Of a DNA stretch of 58,243 nt, positions 7,489-16,887 are shown piece by piece. The stretch is from positions 1-58,243 of the forward strand of contig BJGJ01000001.1 in NCBI GenBank assembly GCA_014190435.1, written 5' to 3'. Both the position numbers and the translations under genes were made by a program. The notes beneath the pieces are model-generated. The model was not told the DNA's origin and searched no databases. It worked only from the letters and a program-made list of their open reading frames with translations. The stretch comes from Methylocystaceae bacterium (GTDB lineage: Bacteria; Pseudomonadota; Alphaproteobacteria; Rhizobiales; Beijerinckiaceae). Numbering within the stretch: the first letter of the stretch is position 1; the number at the start of each line of letters is the position of its first letter.

Positions 7489-7503
7489 TTTGAATTATTC
7501 TAA
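7489..7503. promoter_or_regulatory. Irr-box-like palindrome upstream of rubrerythrin
   Basis: TTTGAATTATTCTAA matches the rhizobial iron-control element pattern TTAGAA-N3-TTCTAA at 11 of 12 arm positions. It lies 62 bases before the rubrerythrin ATG and is framed by further inverted words (GGACGG to its left, CCGTCC to its right, and TGATCA on both sides). Irr is the haem-responsive iron regulator of Hyphomicrobiales and controls iron-storage and iron-using genes. Assigned from motif and context only. Confidence 0.45.
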
Positions 7504-7564
7504 GTAAGACCGTCCGGCGCGTTTGATCACGCCTTTCCGGCGGCGGGAAATTCTGGAGGAATAA

Positions 7565-7984
7565 ATGACAACGCTTAAGGGCAGTAAAACGGAAGCCAAT
7601 TTGAAGGCGGCTTTCGCAGGCGAGTCGCAAGCCAATCGCCGCTATTTATATTTCGCTCAAAAGGCGGATGTTGAAGGCTATAATGATGTCGCTAGCGTTT
7701 TCCGGTCAACAGCTGAAGGCGAAACGGGCCATGCGCATGGCCATTTGGAGTTTCTCGAAGGCGTTGGCGATCCAGCCACGGGTCTGCCAATAGGTAAGAC
7801 GGCAGATAACCTTAAAGCCGCCGTCGCTGGAGAAACACATGAATACACCGACATGTATCCCGGCATGGCGCGCTCTGCGCGGGACGAAGGGTTGGACGAG
7901 ATTGCCGACTGGTTTGAAACCTTAGCTAAGGCGGAGCGGTCCCACGCGGGCAGATTCCAAAAAGCTTTGGATGAGCTCAAGTAA
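7565..7984 (+). CDS. Rubrerythrin (ferritin-like diiron peroxidase, no rubredoxin domain)
   Basis: 139 residues forming a single four-helix diiron domain. All ligands are in place: E20, E52 with H55 (EGETGH), E89 and E92 (GETHEY), and E123 with H126 (AERSH). The C-terminal rubredoxin domain of classical rubrerythrin (about 190 residues) is missing; there is no CxxC. Electrons for H2O2 reduction must come from a separate protein. The ATG follows a strong GGAGGA site. It heads a three-gene group with an Fe-S oxidoreductase and a DUF3501 protein, which may supply that partner. Confidence 0.93.
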   Translation: MTTLKGSKTEANLKAAFAGESQANRRYLYFAQKADVEGYNDVASVFRSTAEGETGHAHGHLEFLEGVGDPATGLPIGKTADNLKAAVAGETHEYTDMYPGMARSARDEGLDEIADWFETLAKAERSHAGRFQKALDELK

Positions 7985-8027
7985 GCGACAAAGCTTATTA
8001 TCTCGATATGGCAAACACTATGCGCAG

Positions 8028-8053
8028 CTCGGAGCCCCAATGTGGGCTCTGAG
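8028..8053 (+). terminator. Hairpin after rubrerythrin (terminator or attenuator)
   Basis: CTCGGAGCCC (8028-8037) pairs with GGGCTCTGAG (8044-8053), ten pairs with one G-U type, six-base loop, followed by TCTTTAAA. The T-run is short, so it may only partly stop transcription and make rubrerythrin more abundant than the downstream genes. Confidence 0.55.
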
Positions 8054-8097
8054 TCTTTAAATGAACCCTTCATACGCAGCGTGCGCGGCAGGATACT

Positions 8098-9444
8098 ATG
8101 AGAGAAGGCAGTCTCGAAGCGCCAATTCGTCATCCGATCGATTGGGAAAACGCAGAATTTTATGACGAGGAGAAGCTTGACGCTGAACTGCGGCGCGTTT
8201 TTGATATCTGCCACGGATGTCGTCGGTGTTTTAATCTGTGTGATTCATTTCCAAGACTTTTTGATTTAGTAGATGAGTCTAAAAGCGGCGAGCTTGATAG
8301 CGTCGATAGTGCAGATTTTAAACGAGTCGTTGACGCTTGCACGCTGTGCGACATGTGTTTTTTAACGAAATGTCCTTATGTTCCACCCCACGAGTTCAAT
8401 CTGGACTTCCCTCATTTGATGCTGCGATATCGTGCAGTAGAAGCTAAGAAAAATGAAATCTCCATCGCCGACCGGCAACTGACGGAAACGGATCGCAACG
8501 GTAAATGGGCGACGTTAATTTCCAGCGCTGCAAATTGGGCTACGAGCGCCAATAATGGCTTTATGCGTGGTTTAGAAGAAAAGCTCATCGGAATTGATCG
8601 TAGAGCAGAGCTGCCAAAATACGTCGCTCAGACGCTTGGCTCTTTAGCCAAGAGTCAGCCTGCACGGCGTGACGTCACAGCGCCCGCACAGGCGCGTAAA
8701 GCAATTTTGTATGCAACATGTTTTGGCGATTACAATGATACTTCAATTGGGATGTCAGCACTTGCTGTATTAGCTAAAAACGGCGTTGAGACTAAGGTTG
8801 TCTATCCAGCATGTTGTGGGATGCCGAAATTAGAACAAGGCCTGATAGGAGAAGTTGCGCATGCGGCGCAGGTCGTTTCTCAAGCTTTGTCAAAAGATAT
8901 AGATGAAGGCTATGATATTATCGCGCCAGTGCCTTCTTGCGCATTAATGCTTAAATTTGAATGGCCGCTCATTTTGCCCAATGATGAATTGGTAAAAAAA
9001 CTTTCAAAAGCAACTTTTGATCTCTCCGAATATATCGTCGACATATCTCGTAAAGAAGGACTGGCTGAAGGCATGACGCCAATTGAAGGCGGCGTGTCTT
9101 TTCATGTTTCTTGTCATTCTCGTGCGCAAAACATGGGTCAAAAAGGCGCTGAGCTCCTGAAGCTTATTCCTCAAACTGAAATTAGCGTTGTTGAGCGGTG
9201 TTCTGGTCATGGCGGAGCATGGGGTTACAAGAAAGATCATTTTGAAATCGCTATGAAAGTGGGCAAACCTGCGGCGCGACAATTATATGGCGCAGAAAAA
9301 AAGCATGTTGTTTCAGAATGTCCGCTTGCAGGCATTCATATTGAACAAGAAATAAATACGCTTGATGGTGTCGCTACTAAACCGCAACGGGTCGCGCATC
9401 CAATTGTATTAATGGCGCGAGCCTATGGTTTGACACACGAATAA
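8098..9444 (+). CDS. Heterodisulfide-reductase-type Fe-S oxidoreductase
   Basis: 448 residues. Two N-terminal [4Fe-4S] motifs are visible: C38xxC41xxC44xxxC48 and C81xxC84xxC87 with C92-P. The C-terminal half has two CCG-type cysteine domains (PACCGMPK and an [10 protein letters not shown]...CSGHGG pair), as in HdrB, GlpC and LutA/GlcF. No membrane segment or flavin domain is present. Proteins of this type in the rubrerythrin/DUF3501 group are uncharacterised. The likely job is to pass electrons to rubrerythrin or to act on a disulfide or peroxide product. The ATG at 8098 follows CAGGA. Confidence 0.85.
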   Translation: MREGSLEAPIRHPIDWENAEFYDEEKLDAELRRVFDICHGCRRCFNLCDSFPRLFDLVDESKSGELDSVDSADFKRVVDACTLCDMCFLTKCPYVPPHEFNLDFPHLMLRYRAVEAKKNEISIADRQLTETDRNGKWATLISSAANWATSANNGFMRGLEEKLIGIDRRAELPKYVAQTLGSLAKSQPARRDVTAPAQARKAILYATCFGDYNDTSIGMSALAVLAKNGVETKVVYPACCGMPKLEQGLIGEVAHAAQVVSQALSKDIDEGYDIIAPVPSCALMLKFEWPLILPNDELVKKLSKATFDLSEYIVDISRKEGLAEGMTPIEGGVSFHVSCHSRAQNMGQKGAELLKLIPQTEISVVERCSGHGGAWGYKKDHFEIAMKVGKPAARQLYGAEKKHVVSECPLAGIHIEQEINTLDGVATKPQRVAHPIVLMARAYGLTHE

Positions 9445-9469
9445 GCGGTCAGACTTTTGGAGATAACGA

Positions 9470-10060
9470 ATGACAAAGCCTCACTGTATGTCGCCTGAAG
9501 ATATTCTGTCTTGGAAAGATTACGCGCAGGCGCGCGCGCAACATCGAACGCGATTGACAGCGATAAAGCGTAATCGTCGAATTGAGGTAGGACCATTTGT
9601 AAGTTTTTATTTTGAGAGTTTTGAGACAATGTGGTTTCAAGTGCAGGAGATGTTGCACATTGAGAAAGGCGGTCCCGCGCAGATACCCGATGAAATCGCC
9701 GCATATAATCCCTTAATCCCCAAGGGAAGAGAGCTTTGCGCCACATTCATGATTGAAATAGACGATCCATTGCGCCGCGGACGCGTCTTAGCGGGTCTTG
9801 GAGGCATTGAGGAAACTGCCTTTATTGAAGTTGGCGGTTATCGAATCCACGCTAAAGCCGAGGCTGACCAGGATCGAACGACTGCAGAAGGCAAGGCGAG
9901 TTCAGTCCAGTTTGTGCATTTCGATTTTTCTGATGCTGAGGCGCAAGCTTTCAAACAAGTCAATTCGCGCGTTATCTTGGGACTAACCCACCCAAATTAC
10001 AGTCATATGGCCGTGCTTCTTGAAGCAACGCGCGAGTCCTTAGCGCAAGATTTTGACTGA
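9470..10060 (+). CDS. DUF3501 family protein
   Basis: 196 residues, soluble. The pattern at the start (MSPEDILSWKDYAQAR), the middle (VGPFVSFYFESFETMWFQVQEML, with Y/E-rich core) and the end (ILGLTHPNYSHMAVL) matches DUF3501, a family of unknown function that travels with rubrerythrin and the Fe-S protein upstream. There are only a few cysteines and no cofactor motif. It lies 25 bases after the Fe-S gene, with a GGAG site, so it is in the same operon. It may be a dedicated chaperone or adaptor; that is a guess. Confidence 0.8.
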   Translation: MTKPHCMSPEDILSWKDYAQARAQHRTRLTAIKRNRRIEVGPFVSFYFESFETMWFQVQEMLHIEKGGPAQIPDEIAAYNPLIPKGRELCATFMIEIDDPLRRGRVLAGLGGIEETAFIEVGGYRIHAKAEADQDRTTAEGKASSVQFVHFDFSDAEAQAFKQVNSRVILGLTHPNYSHMAVLLEATRESLAQDFD

Positions 10061-10129
10061 AAGAGATTGCCGATAGCATCGCCTGCCGTTATGGCGTGGT
10101 CTTGATCATTTACCTAAATTGAGACCTCC

Positions 10130-11719
10130 GTGACTGTTTCCGCAACCCGTGATCCTGTTTCCCGTCGCCGCACCTTTGCAATTATTTCGCATCCAGACGC
10201 TGGTAAAACGACGTTAACAGAAAAACTATTGTTGTTTGGCGGTGCCATTCAACTTGCAGGCGCAGTTAAAGCTAAGCGTAATGCGCAACAAACTCGCTCC
10301 GACTGGATGAGTATTGAGCGGGAACGTGGTATTTCTGTTGTCACCTCAGTGATGACTTTCGAATATGCCGATTGCGTCTTCAATTTGCTTGATACCCCAG
10401 GGCACGAGGATTTTTCTGAAGATACCTATCGTACGCTCTCAGCGGTAGATGCGGCTGTCATGGTGATTGATGCGGCAAAGGGCATTGAGGCGCGGACACG
10501 GAAACTCTTTGAAGTCTGTCGACTTCGAGACATACCTATTGTCACCTTTATCAATAAGCTGGATCGCGATGGTCGTGATTCCTTTGAGTTGCTCGACGAA
10601 ATTGAAAAAACTTTAGCCTTAGACACAACGCCAATAAATTGGCCGATGGGCGGAGGTAAAAATTTTATCGGCACCTATCGTTTCTCAACCAAAACAATTC
10701 GAAAAATTGATGCGGATGAGGAGCCGATTCAGACTTGCGGAATTGAGGATCCTATTTTTGAACGCTTGCTGCCTGCGCAGATTCTCGGCAATTGGCGTGA
10801 TGAAGCGATGCTTGCAGAAGCTGGCAGTGAGCCTTTTGAATTGACGGCCTTTAGAGAAGGTCATTTGACGCCTGTTTTCTTTGGAAGCGCCTTACGAAAT
10901 TTTGGCGTGCGCGATCTCATCGACGCAATGGCTGAATATGCTCCATCGCCGCGCGCGCAGGAGGCAGATAAACGCAGTGTTGCTGCTAATGAGCCTAAGA
11001 TGACGGGTTTTGTTTTCAAAATCCAAGCGAATATGGATCCTAATCATCGGGATCGCATCGCATTCATGCGGGTGTGTTCAGGTAAGCTTACCCGTGGCAT
11101 GAAAGCGAAACTCGCGCGCACAGGAAAATCTATTCCCCTCAATGCCCCGCAGTTTTTTTTCGCGCGCGATCGTTCAATAGCCGATGAAGCTTATGCGGGC
11201 GATGTCGTGGGCCTGCCTAATCATGGCGTATTGCGCATTGGCGATACCTTAACGGAAGGCGAAGATCTTGTTTTTCGAGGCGTGCCAAGTTTTGCGCCAG
11301 AAATTATGCGGCGTATTCTTATATCAGATGCGATGAAAGCGAAAAAGCTGCGAGAGGCTCTTCAGCAGTTAGCGGAGGAGGGCGTTGTGCAAGTCTTCAC
11401 CCCGCATGATGGATCGGGGTCGATTGTTGGGGTTGTCGGCGCGTTGCAGCTCGATGTGCTTGCAACGCGATTGGACGCAGAATACGGTCTGCAAACGCGT
11501 TATGAACAATCAAGATTTACAGTTTGTCGTTGGGTAACTTCTCAAGACGCGATAAAATTAAAAAGTTTCATAGATACGCATGGCTCCAGCCTCGCTAATG
11601 ATCTCGACGGCGCGCCAGTTTTTATGTCGACTTCCGCTTTTCAACTTAATTATGACTCGGAACGAAATCCTGACATCGTTTTTTCTGATGTGAAAGATTA
11701 CCAAAAATCCGAAAATTAG
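10130..11719 (+). CDS. prfC: Peptide chain release factor 3
   Basis: 529 residues, the length of E. coli RF3. This translational GTPase removes RF1/RF2 from the ribosome after termination. G motifs are SHPDAGKTT near residue 20, RERGISV (switch), DTPGHEDF and NKLD; a domain-II beta-barrel and an RF3-type C-terminal domain follow. The start is the GTG at 10130, behind ACCTCC-like sequence with no strong Shine-Dalgarno. It follows the DUF3501 gene by about 70 bases and is probably an independent unit. Confidence 0.96.
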   Translation: MTVSATRDPVSRRRTFAIISHPDAGKTTLTEKLLLFGGAIQLAGAVKAKRNAQQTRSDWMSIERERGISVVTSVMTFEYADCVFNLLDTPGHEDFSEDTYRTLSAVDAAVMVIDAAKGIEARTRKLFEVCRLRDIPIVTFINKLDRDGRDSFELLDEIEKTLALDTTPINWPMGGGKNFIGTYRFSTKTIRKIDADEEPIQTCGIEDPIFERLLPAQILGNWRDEAMLAEAGSEPFELTAFREGHLTPVFFGSALRNFGVRDLIDAMAEYAPSPRAQEADKRSVAANEPKMTGFVFKIQANMDPNHRDRIAFMRVCSGKLTRGMKAKLARTGKSIPLNAPQFFFARDRSIADEAYAGDVVGLPNHGVLRIGDTLTEGEDLVFRGVPSFAPEIMRRILISDAMKAKKLREALQQLAEEGVVQVFTPHDGSGSIVGVVGALQLDVLATRLDAEYGLQTRYEQSRFTVCRWVTSQDAIKLKSFIDTHGSSLANDLDGAPVFMSTSAFQLNYDSERNPDIVFSDVKDYQKSEN

Positions 11720-12110
11720 ACCTTCATGGAAACTGTCCGTTTCAAGCGGTGCTTTTGTCTGCATAAGCGCGCGCATAACTCAGCGGGGGGCAATTCGACG
11801 CCACGCTTAGATGAGGCGCATGTTCAGCACCCAGGGAAAGCTATGGGCGGCATTTAATCTTTAATTTAGGGCAAGGGGGAGCGTCCGCGCTTATCGTTTT
11901 TCATCAGGGCCTTCCCAAATTCGGTCTTGGCGTGATAAGCGGTCGTTAGCGTATAAGCGTTCTGTTGCCGGCTGAGAGCCTTAAGTCTTTTCTAATCTAG
12001 ATAAGTCTTTGAAAACAGTCGTTTATAATATCCGGTCGCGCCCCTTGCGGTAACGCCGGGAACCTCTTTGCGTCCAATGAGACGTGAAAAAGACATCCAA
12101 AGGGAAGTTC
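11720..12110. other. Long non-coding region upstream of glyA
   Basis: About 390 bases without a convincing gene. An 8-bp inverted repeat, CGCTTATC (11888-11895) and GATAAGCG (11934-11941), encloses a smaller CCAA...TTGG stem, so a structured leader or small RNA is possible. A TATAAT-like word lies near 12024-12029 with no good -35. I could not match it to a riboswitch or 6S, SRP or tmRNA pattern by eye. Confidence 0.4.
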
Positions 12111-13385
12111 ATGAGCCAGTCCGGTTTCTTCACCACCTCTGTTGCGCAGTCAGATCCTGAACTTGCAAAAGCAATTGACCTCGAGCTTGGCCGCCAGCGC
12201 CACGAAATCGAGCTCATCGCGTCTGAAAATATTGTTTCAAAGGCGGTGCTAGAGGTGCAGGGATCTGTTCTCACGAATAAATACGCAGAAGGTTATCCAG
12301 GCAAACGTTATTATGGCGGTTGCCAATTTGTCGATATTGCTGAAAATCTAGCACTTGACCGCGCCAAAAAGCTTTTTGGCTGCTCTTATGCCAATGTTCA
12401 GCCTAATTCCGGATCACAGGCTAACCAGGCTGTCTTTCTCGCATTGCTGCAGCCTGGCGACACCTATTTGGGCCTTGATCTTGCAGCAGGCGGCCATCTT
12501 ACTCATGGCTCACCCGTCAATGTTTCTGGCCGTTGGTTTAAGCCAGTGGCTTATACCGTTCGTCAAAACGACCAGCGCATTGATATGGATCAGGTAGAAC
12601 GTCTCGCGAAAGAGCATAAGCCAAAGTTAATCATTGCAGGCGGTTCGGGCTATTCCCGTATTTGGGACTTTGAGGCTTTCCGTAAAATTGCAGATAGCGT
12701 TGGGGCCTATTTGATGGTGGACATGGCTCATTTTGCCGGTCTTGTCGCTGCAGGTCTGCATCCTTCGCCGTTTCCCCATGCGCATGTGGTCACGACGACG
12801 ACGCATAAAACATTGCGTGGCCCACGAGGCGGTTTGATTCTCTGTAATGACGACGAAATTGGTAAGAAATTGAATTCTGCAGTATTTCCCGGCATGCAAG
12901 GCGGTCCGCTAATGCATGTGATCGCAGCTAAGGCCGTCGCCTTCGGCGAAGCGCTCACGCCAGAATTCAAAGCCTATCAGCAACGCGTTAAAGAAAATGC
13001 GCAAATCCTCGCGCAAACGCTTGTTGAGGCTGGCTTGGCGATTGTATCAGGCGGAACGGATAATCACTTAATGCTGGTTGATTTGCGTCCCAAAAAGATA
13101 ACGGGCAAAGCGGCGGAAGCCGCGCTTGGTCGCGCGCATATCACTTGTAATAAAAATGGCATTCCTTTTGATCCTGAAAAGCCATTTGTCACATCTGGCA
13201 TACGTTTAGGGACGCCAGCAGCGACATCGCGTGGTTTTGGCAAAGAAGAATTCAAGCAAGTCGGTAGTATGATTGTTGAAGTGCTTGATGGTCTTTCCGT
13301 TAAAGGTGAAGAAGGCAATGCGGGCACGGAAGCCGCGGTGAAAGATAAAGTTCATGCGCTGACGGCTAAGTTCCCGATCTACTGA
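12111..13385 (+). CDS. glyA: Serine hydroxymethyltransferase
   Basis: 424 residues from the ATG at 12111 behind GGGAAG. A GTG 27 bases upstream is in frame but would add a non-family basic extension. GlyA interconverts serine and glycine and charges tetrahydrofolate with one-carbon units. PLP-enzyme features are clear: the ELIASENI start region, [25 protein letters not shown], and the PLP lysine in [13 protein letters not shown]. It is followed by a strong hairpin and then nrdR, a common Hyphomicrobiales arrangement. Confidence 0.98.
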   Translation: MSQSGFFTTSVAQSDPELAKAIDLELGRQRHEIELIASENIVSKAVLEVQGSVLTNKYAEGYPGKRYYGGCQFVDIAENLALDRAKKLFGCSYANVQPNSGSQANQAVFLALLQPGDTYLGLDLAAGGHLTHGSPVNVSGRWFKPVAYTVRQNDQRIDMDQVERLAKEHKPKLIIAGGSGYSRIWDFEAFRKIADSVGAYLMVDMAHFAGLVAAGLHPSPFPHAHVVTTTTHKTLRGPRGGLILCNDDEIGKKLNSAVFPGMQGGPLMHVIAAKAVAFGEALTPEFKAYQQRVKENAQILAQTLVEAGLAIVSGGTDNHLMLVDLRPKKITGKAAEAALGRAHITCNKNGIPFDPEKPFVTSGIRLGTPAATSRGFGKEEFKQVGSMIVEVLDGLSVKGEEGNAGTEAAVKDKVHALTAKFPIY

Positions 13386-13400
13386 GTATGCTCGAATTAC

Positions 13401-13426
13401 GCAGCCCTTCTGACGAGAAGGGCTGC
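13401..13426 (+). terminator. Strong hairpin after glyA
   Basis: A perfect 11-bp stem (GCAGCCCTTCT at 13401-13411, AGAAGGGCTGC at 13416-13426) with a GACG loop lies 15 bases after the glyA stop. No T-run follows, so it may protect the 3' end or act with Rho instead of being a classical intrinsic terminator. Confidence 0.6.
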
Positions 13427-13554
13427 TACGATTAATAAAGCTGAGAGATAGAAGTGGCGCGAGGCTCGTCGTTCATTTCATTTCTTCCGAGGCGGATGGC
13501 TAACCGCATCTAATTGCGGGATGATTTTTAACCCGCGCGCAAAAGGCGACAAGC

Positions 13555-14040
13555 ATGCGCTGCCCTTACTGCGCTTCCTTTGATACACAGGTTAAAGACT
13601 CGCGGCCTGCAGAAGACTCGGCGTGTATTCGCCGTCGGCGCATATGTCCAACATGTGGCGGACGCTTTACGACTTTTGAACGTGTGCAGTTGCGTGAAAT
13701 CGTTGTTGTTAAAAAGTCAGGTAGACGCGCGCCATTTGATCGAGATAAGCTCGTTCGTTCTGTTGAAATCGCTTTACGCAAACGTCCAGTTGAGCCTGAA
13801 CGCGTGGAGCGGATGATTTCTGGAATTGTTCGCCAATTAGAAAGTCTTGGCGAAGCAGAAGTTGAAAGTCAGAAAATTGGCGAGTTGATAATTGAGGGAC
13901 TGCGTACGCTTGATGCGGTAGCTTATGTGAGATTTGCCTCGGTCTATCGTGATTTTAGAGAGGCGAGAGACTTTAATGTTCTGATTGACGAGCTGGAGGG
14001 TGGCGGCGATCAAGAAATTAATAATGCTGATGATCTATGA
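13555..14040 (+). CDS. nrdR: Transcriptional repressor NrdR
   Basis: 161 residues. An N-terminal zinc ribbon (MRCPYCAS at the start, [15 protein letters not shown] later) and a following ATP-cone domain ([17 protein letters not shown]) define NrdR, the ATP/dATP-sensing repressor of ribonucleotide reductase genes. No ribonucleotide reductase gene is in this window. The stop overlaps the ribD start by 4 bases (ATGA), so it heads the riboflavin operon. Confidence 0.97.
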   Translation: MRCPYCASFDTQVKDSRPAEDSACIRRRRICPTCGGRFTTFERVQLREIVVVKKSGRRAPFDRDKLVRSVEIALRKRPVEPERVERMISGIVRQLESLGEAEVESQKIGELIIEGLRTLDAVAYVRFASVYRDFREARDFNVLIDELEGGGDQEINNADDL

Positions 14041-15167
14041 CGCGCGTTGCTTCCGTTTCTGATAGCGCTTTAGATGAATCTTACATGGCGAGCGCGCTCG
14101 CGCTTGGCCGTCGCAATTTAGGATTAACCGCTCCCAATCCATCTGTTGGCGCGCTTATTGTTAAGGACGGCGCCGTCGTCGGGCGAGGCTGGACAGGCGC
14201 AGGCGGCCGTCCGCATGCTGAAGTATTAGCGTTAAAGCAGGCGGGAGGTCTCGCAGTTGGGGCAACGCTTTATGTCACTCTTGAGCCATGTGCGCATCAT
14301 GGTGTAACGCCCCCATGTGTGGAGTCGATCGTTTCTGCGGGCATTTCGCGCGTCGTGTCGGCCCTTGAGGACCCTAACCCGCGCGTTGCGGGTCAAGGTC
14401 ATGAGTATTTAAGACAATCAGGTATAGAGCTATTGGTTGGCGTTGGCGCAGCAATGGCTCGATTGGATCACATGGGCCATATATTGCGTATGACGCATCA
14501 TCGCCCAATGGTGACGTTGAAGCTGGCGCAGACGGCGGATGGTTACGCAGCAGGCGCCACATATGATCCGCGATTGCATATAACAGGACCAGTCGCAGAC
14601 GCTTTCACCCATGTTCAGCGCGCACTCCATGATGCGATCATGATAGGCGCGGGTACAGCGCGTGAAGATGATCCCTTGATGACAGTGCGTTTACCTGGAA
14701 TCGATAACCGGTCGCCTTTGCGTATCGTGTTAGATACAAAATTATCATTGTCTCCGCGATCGCGGCTTGCCTCAACAGCTCATGATAAGCCCTTATTGAT
14801 TGTAACGCGTGAAGATATTCCAGATGAGATCATACTGAAGTTCAAAAAGTCTACTGGAGCAGATGTTGCGCGTATCACGAGTAAAGATGGTCTACTTAAT
14901 CTGCATTCTGTGCTCCGCTTATTGTCAGAGCGTGGGATAACGCGTGTCTTTTGCGAGGGCGGGCCCACTATTGCAGAAAGTTTACTGTCTGCTGGCTTGG
15001 TGGATGAAATAATTTTGCACCAAGGGCTTAAGCCTCTTGGACGATTGGGGAAACTTGCGGTGACGCCAGTTGCGAAAATGATTTTACGAGATGAAAAAAA
15101 ATATCGATTGTTGGAAAATCGTTTTTTGGGTGTGGATCAGATGATGCGATATGCGAGGGTAGATTAA
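14037..15167 (+). CDS. ribD: Riboflavin biosynthesis deaminase/reductase RibD
   Basis: 376 residues, bifunctional. The N-terminal cytidine-deaminase-like domain has the zinc motif PHAEVLAL and [12 protein letters not shown], which deaminates the pyrimidine intermediate. The C-terminal dihydrofolate-reductase-like domain (from [14 protein letters not shown] to [12 protein letters not shown]) reduces the ribosyl side chain. Normal fused length. Overlaps nrdR upstream and, by one base (TAATG), ribE downstream. Confidence 0.96.
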   Translation: MTRVASVSDSALDESYMASALALGRRNLGLTAPNPSVGALIVKDGAVVGRGWTGAGGRPHAEVLALKQAGGLAVGATLYVTLEPCAHHGVTPPCVESIVSAGISRVVSALEDPNPRVAGQGHEYLRQSGIELLVGVGAAMARLDHMGHILRMTHHRPMVTLKLAQTADGYAAGATYDPRLHITGPVADAFTHVQRALHDAIMIGAGTAREDDPLMTVRLPGIDNRSPLRIVLDTKLSLSPRSRLASTAHDKPLLIVTREDIPDEIILKFKKSTGADVARITSKDGLLNLHSVLRLLSERGITRVFCEGGPTIAESLLSAGLVDEIILHQGLKPLGRLGKLAVTPVAKMILRDEKKYRLLENRFLGVDQMMRYARVD

Positions 15168-15820
15168 TGTTCACGGGTATCGTGACAGATATGGGTGAGG
15201 TTATTACAGTTCAGCCGAGCGGTGGGTTGACACATCTACAGATTGCCTGTGGCTATGACGCAAGAAAAATTACGCTTGGAGCTTCCATTGCTTGCTCAGG
15301 AGTTTGCCTGACAGTTGTTGACGTGACTCCCCAAGGAACAGGCGCAATTTTTGATGTGGATGCGGCTGCTGAGACGTTGCGTCTCACAAGTGTAGGGAAC
15401 TGGCGCGTTGGATCAAAAATTAATTTGGAGCGTGCGCTTAAAATCGGAGATGAATTGGGGGGGCATCTTGTTACTGGTCATGTGGACGGGCTAGCCAAAA
15501 TCATCTCACGGGAGGAAGTTGGTCGACAGGATAATTTAGCTGAAGCCGCCAACGATCAAATGACTTGTTTTTGGCTTGAGGCGCCGACAAACGAGCTTGC
15601 TGCCTACATTGCGAAAAAGGGATCGGTCACCTTAGATGGCGTTTCATTGACGGTGAACGCCATCGAAGGAAAAAACTTTTCGGTTTTACTCATTCCACAT
15701 ACGCTGAAGGTTACAACATTTAATTCTCGGAGAGAGGGCGATTGTCTTAATCTTGAGGTCGATTTAATGGCGCGTTACGCTGGACGCTTAAGCGAATTTA
15801 ATAAAATGTATCTTTTGTGA
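15167..15820 (+). CDS. ribE: Riboflavin synthase alpha chain
   Basis: 217 residues with two lumazine-binding repeats. The first begins [12 protein letters not shown] and ends near GHLVTGHVDG; the second carries KGSVTLDGVSLTVN and LIPHTLKVTTF. The enzyme converts two lumazine molecules to riboflavin and a pyrimidine that is recycled by RibH. A short extra polar stretch (around REEVGRQDNLAEAAND) separates the repeats. Coupled to ribD by TAATG. Confidence 0.95.
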   Translation: MFTGIVTDMGEVITVQPSGGLTHLQIACGYDARKITLGASIACSGVCLTVVDVTPQGTGAIFDVDAAAETLRLTSVGNWRVGSKINLERALKIGDELGGHLVTGHVDGLAKIISREEVGRQDNLAEAANDQMTCFWLEAPTNELAAYIAKKGSVTLDGVSLTVNAIEGKNFSVLLIPHTLKVTTFNSRREGDCLNLEVDLMARYAGRLSEFNKMYLL

Positions 15821-15931
15821 AACCTATTGGGCGGTGTGGCGGCCTTTATTTTATAAGTTTTTTCTGCACTGAGCTGGGTTTTCGCGGTAAAGAAATATTC
15901 TCGTTTCATCATGGTTGAGAGGTAGCTTTAT

Positions 15932-16414
15932 ATGGCGGGCTTTGCAGAAGATGCTTCGGAGAATTTGGGCGCCCCTGGAGCGCGTATGCTCGTCATTGCG
16001 GCGCAGTTTAATCGCGAAATCGTAGAGTTGCTCTCCACAGGGGCAATGACGGCTCTGCAACGTGCGCAAGCTGAAGCTGAGCTCATCATGGTGCCTGGCG
16101 CGCTTGAAATTCCGATTGCCGCTAAGATAGCGTTGGACTCTGCTGATAAATCAGCGCGTTCCTTTGATGGGATTATTGCGCTTGGTTGTGTCATTAGAGG
16201 CGACACGTATCATTTTGAAATTGTCTCGAATGAAAGTGCGCGCGCATTAATGGACCTTTCTGTTTTGCGCAGCATGCCGCTTGGTAATGGCGTTTTAACA
16301 GTTGAAAATGAAGATCAGGCTCTCGTGCGCGCTGATCCTAAGCGCGGCGATAAAGGCGGAGAAGCGGCGCGCGCCGCCCTGGCTTTGACGGTGTTGAAAC
16401 GGAGTATGGCATGA
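15932..16414 (+). CDS. ribH: 6,7-dimethyl-8-ribityllumazine synthase
   Basis: 160 residues. Landmarks of lumazine synthase: VIAAQFNREIVELL, VPGALEIPIAAK, ALGCVIRGDTYHFE with the catalytic histidine, and GNGVLTVENEDQA. It makes the substrate of RibE. There are 111 bases without a clear terminator between ribE and this gene. The stop overlaps nusB by 4 bases. A possible longer RBS region AGAGGTAG lies before the ATG. Confidence 0.96.
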   Translation: MAGFAEDASENLGAPGARMLVIAAQFNREIVELLSTGAMTALQRAQAEAELIMVPGALEIPIAAKIALDSADKSARSFDGIIALGCVIRGDTYHFEIVSNESARALMDLSVLRSMPLGNGVLTVENEDQALVRADPKRGDKGGEAARAALALTVLKRSMA

Positions 16415-16863
16415 CCCTCGATCATCGCTCTGCTGCGCGTCTTGCTGTTGTTCAAGCGCTTTATCAAATGGAAGTTTCCGGCAAGGGAATTAATGAGATT
16501 TTTGCTGAATTTGAATCGCACTGGATTGGGCGCGAAATAGAAGGCGCACAATATAAGCCAGCCGAAGTTGGTTTTTTTCGTGATGTTCTACAAGGAGTCT
16601 TAACGGATCAGCGCGCGATTGATCAACAAATTGACGGTGCCTTGTCTAGTGGATGGCCTCTAGCGCGTATTGAAGCGGTCATGCGCGCAACATTAAGAGC
16701 AGGGGCTTATGAAATGCGTGCTAGAAAAGATGTTCCCTCGCGGGTTGTCATCAAAGAATATGTTGATGTCGCGGGCGCTTTTTTTGGTCCGACTGAATCC
16801 GGTATGGTCAATGCGGTGTTAGATAAGATTGCGCGAGAGGAGCGAGAACAAGAATTAATATAG
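16411..16863 (+). CDS. nusB: Transcription antitermination factor NusB
   Basis: 150 residues, all-helical NusB fold. It begins with the RSAARLAVVQALYQME segment and ends with the IKEYVDVAGAFFGPTESGMVNAVLDKI stretch typical of the family. NusB binds boxA RNA with NusE (S10) to allow rRNA antitermination. Overlaps ribH and lies 24 bases before thiL, as in many proteobacteria. Confidence 0.96.
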   Translation: MTLDHRSAARLAVVQALYQMEVSGKGINEIFAEFESHWIGREIEGAQYKPAEVGFFRDVLQGVLTDQRAIDQQIDGALSSGWPLARIEAVMRATLRAGAYEMRARKDVPSRVVIKEYVDVAGAFFGPTESGMVNAVLDKIAREEREQELI

Positions 16864-16887
16864 CTCATTTTAAAGTCGAATGCACTC

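Noticed and set aside
13427-14036. FMN riboswitch in front of the riboflavin genes
   Set aside because: ribD starts inside nrdR, and no FMN-element core was seen upstream of nrdR or ribH.
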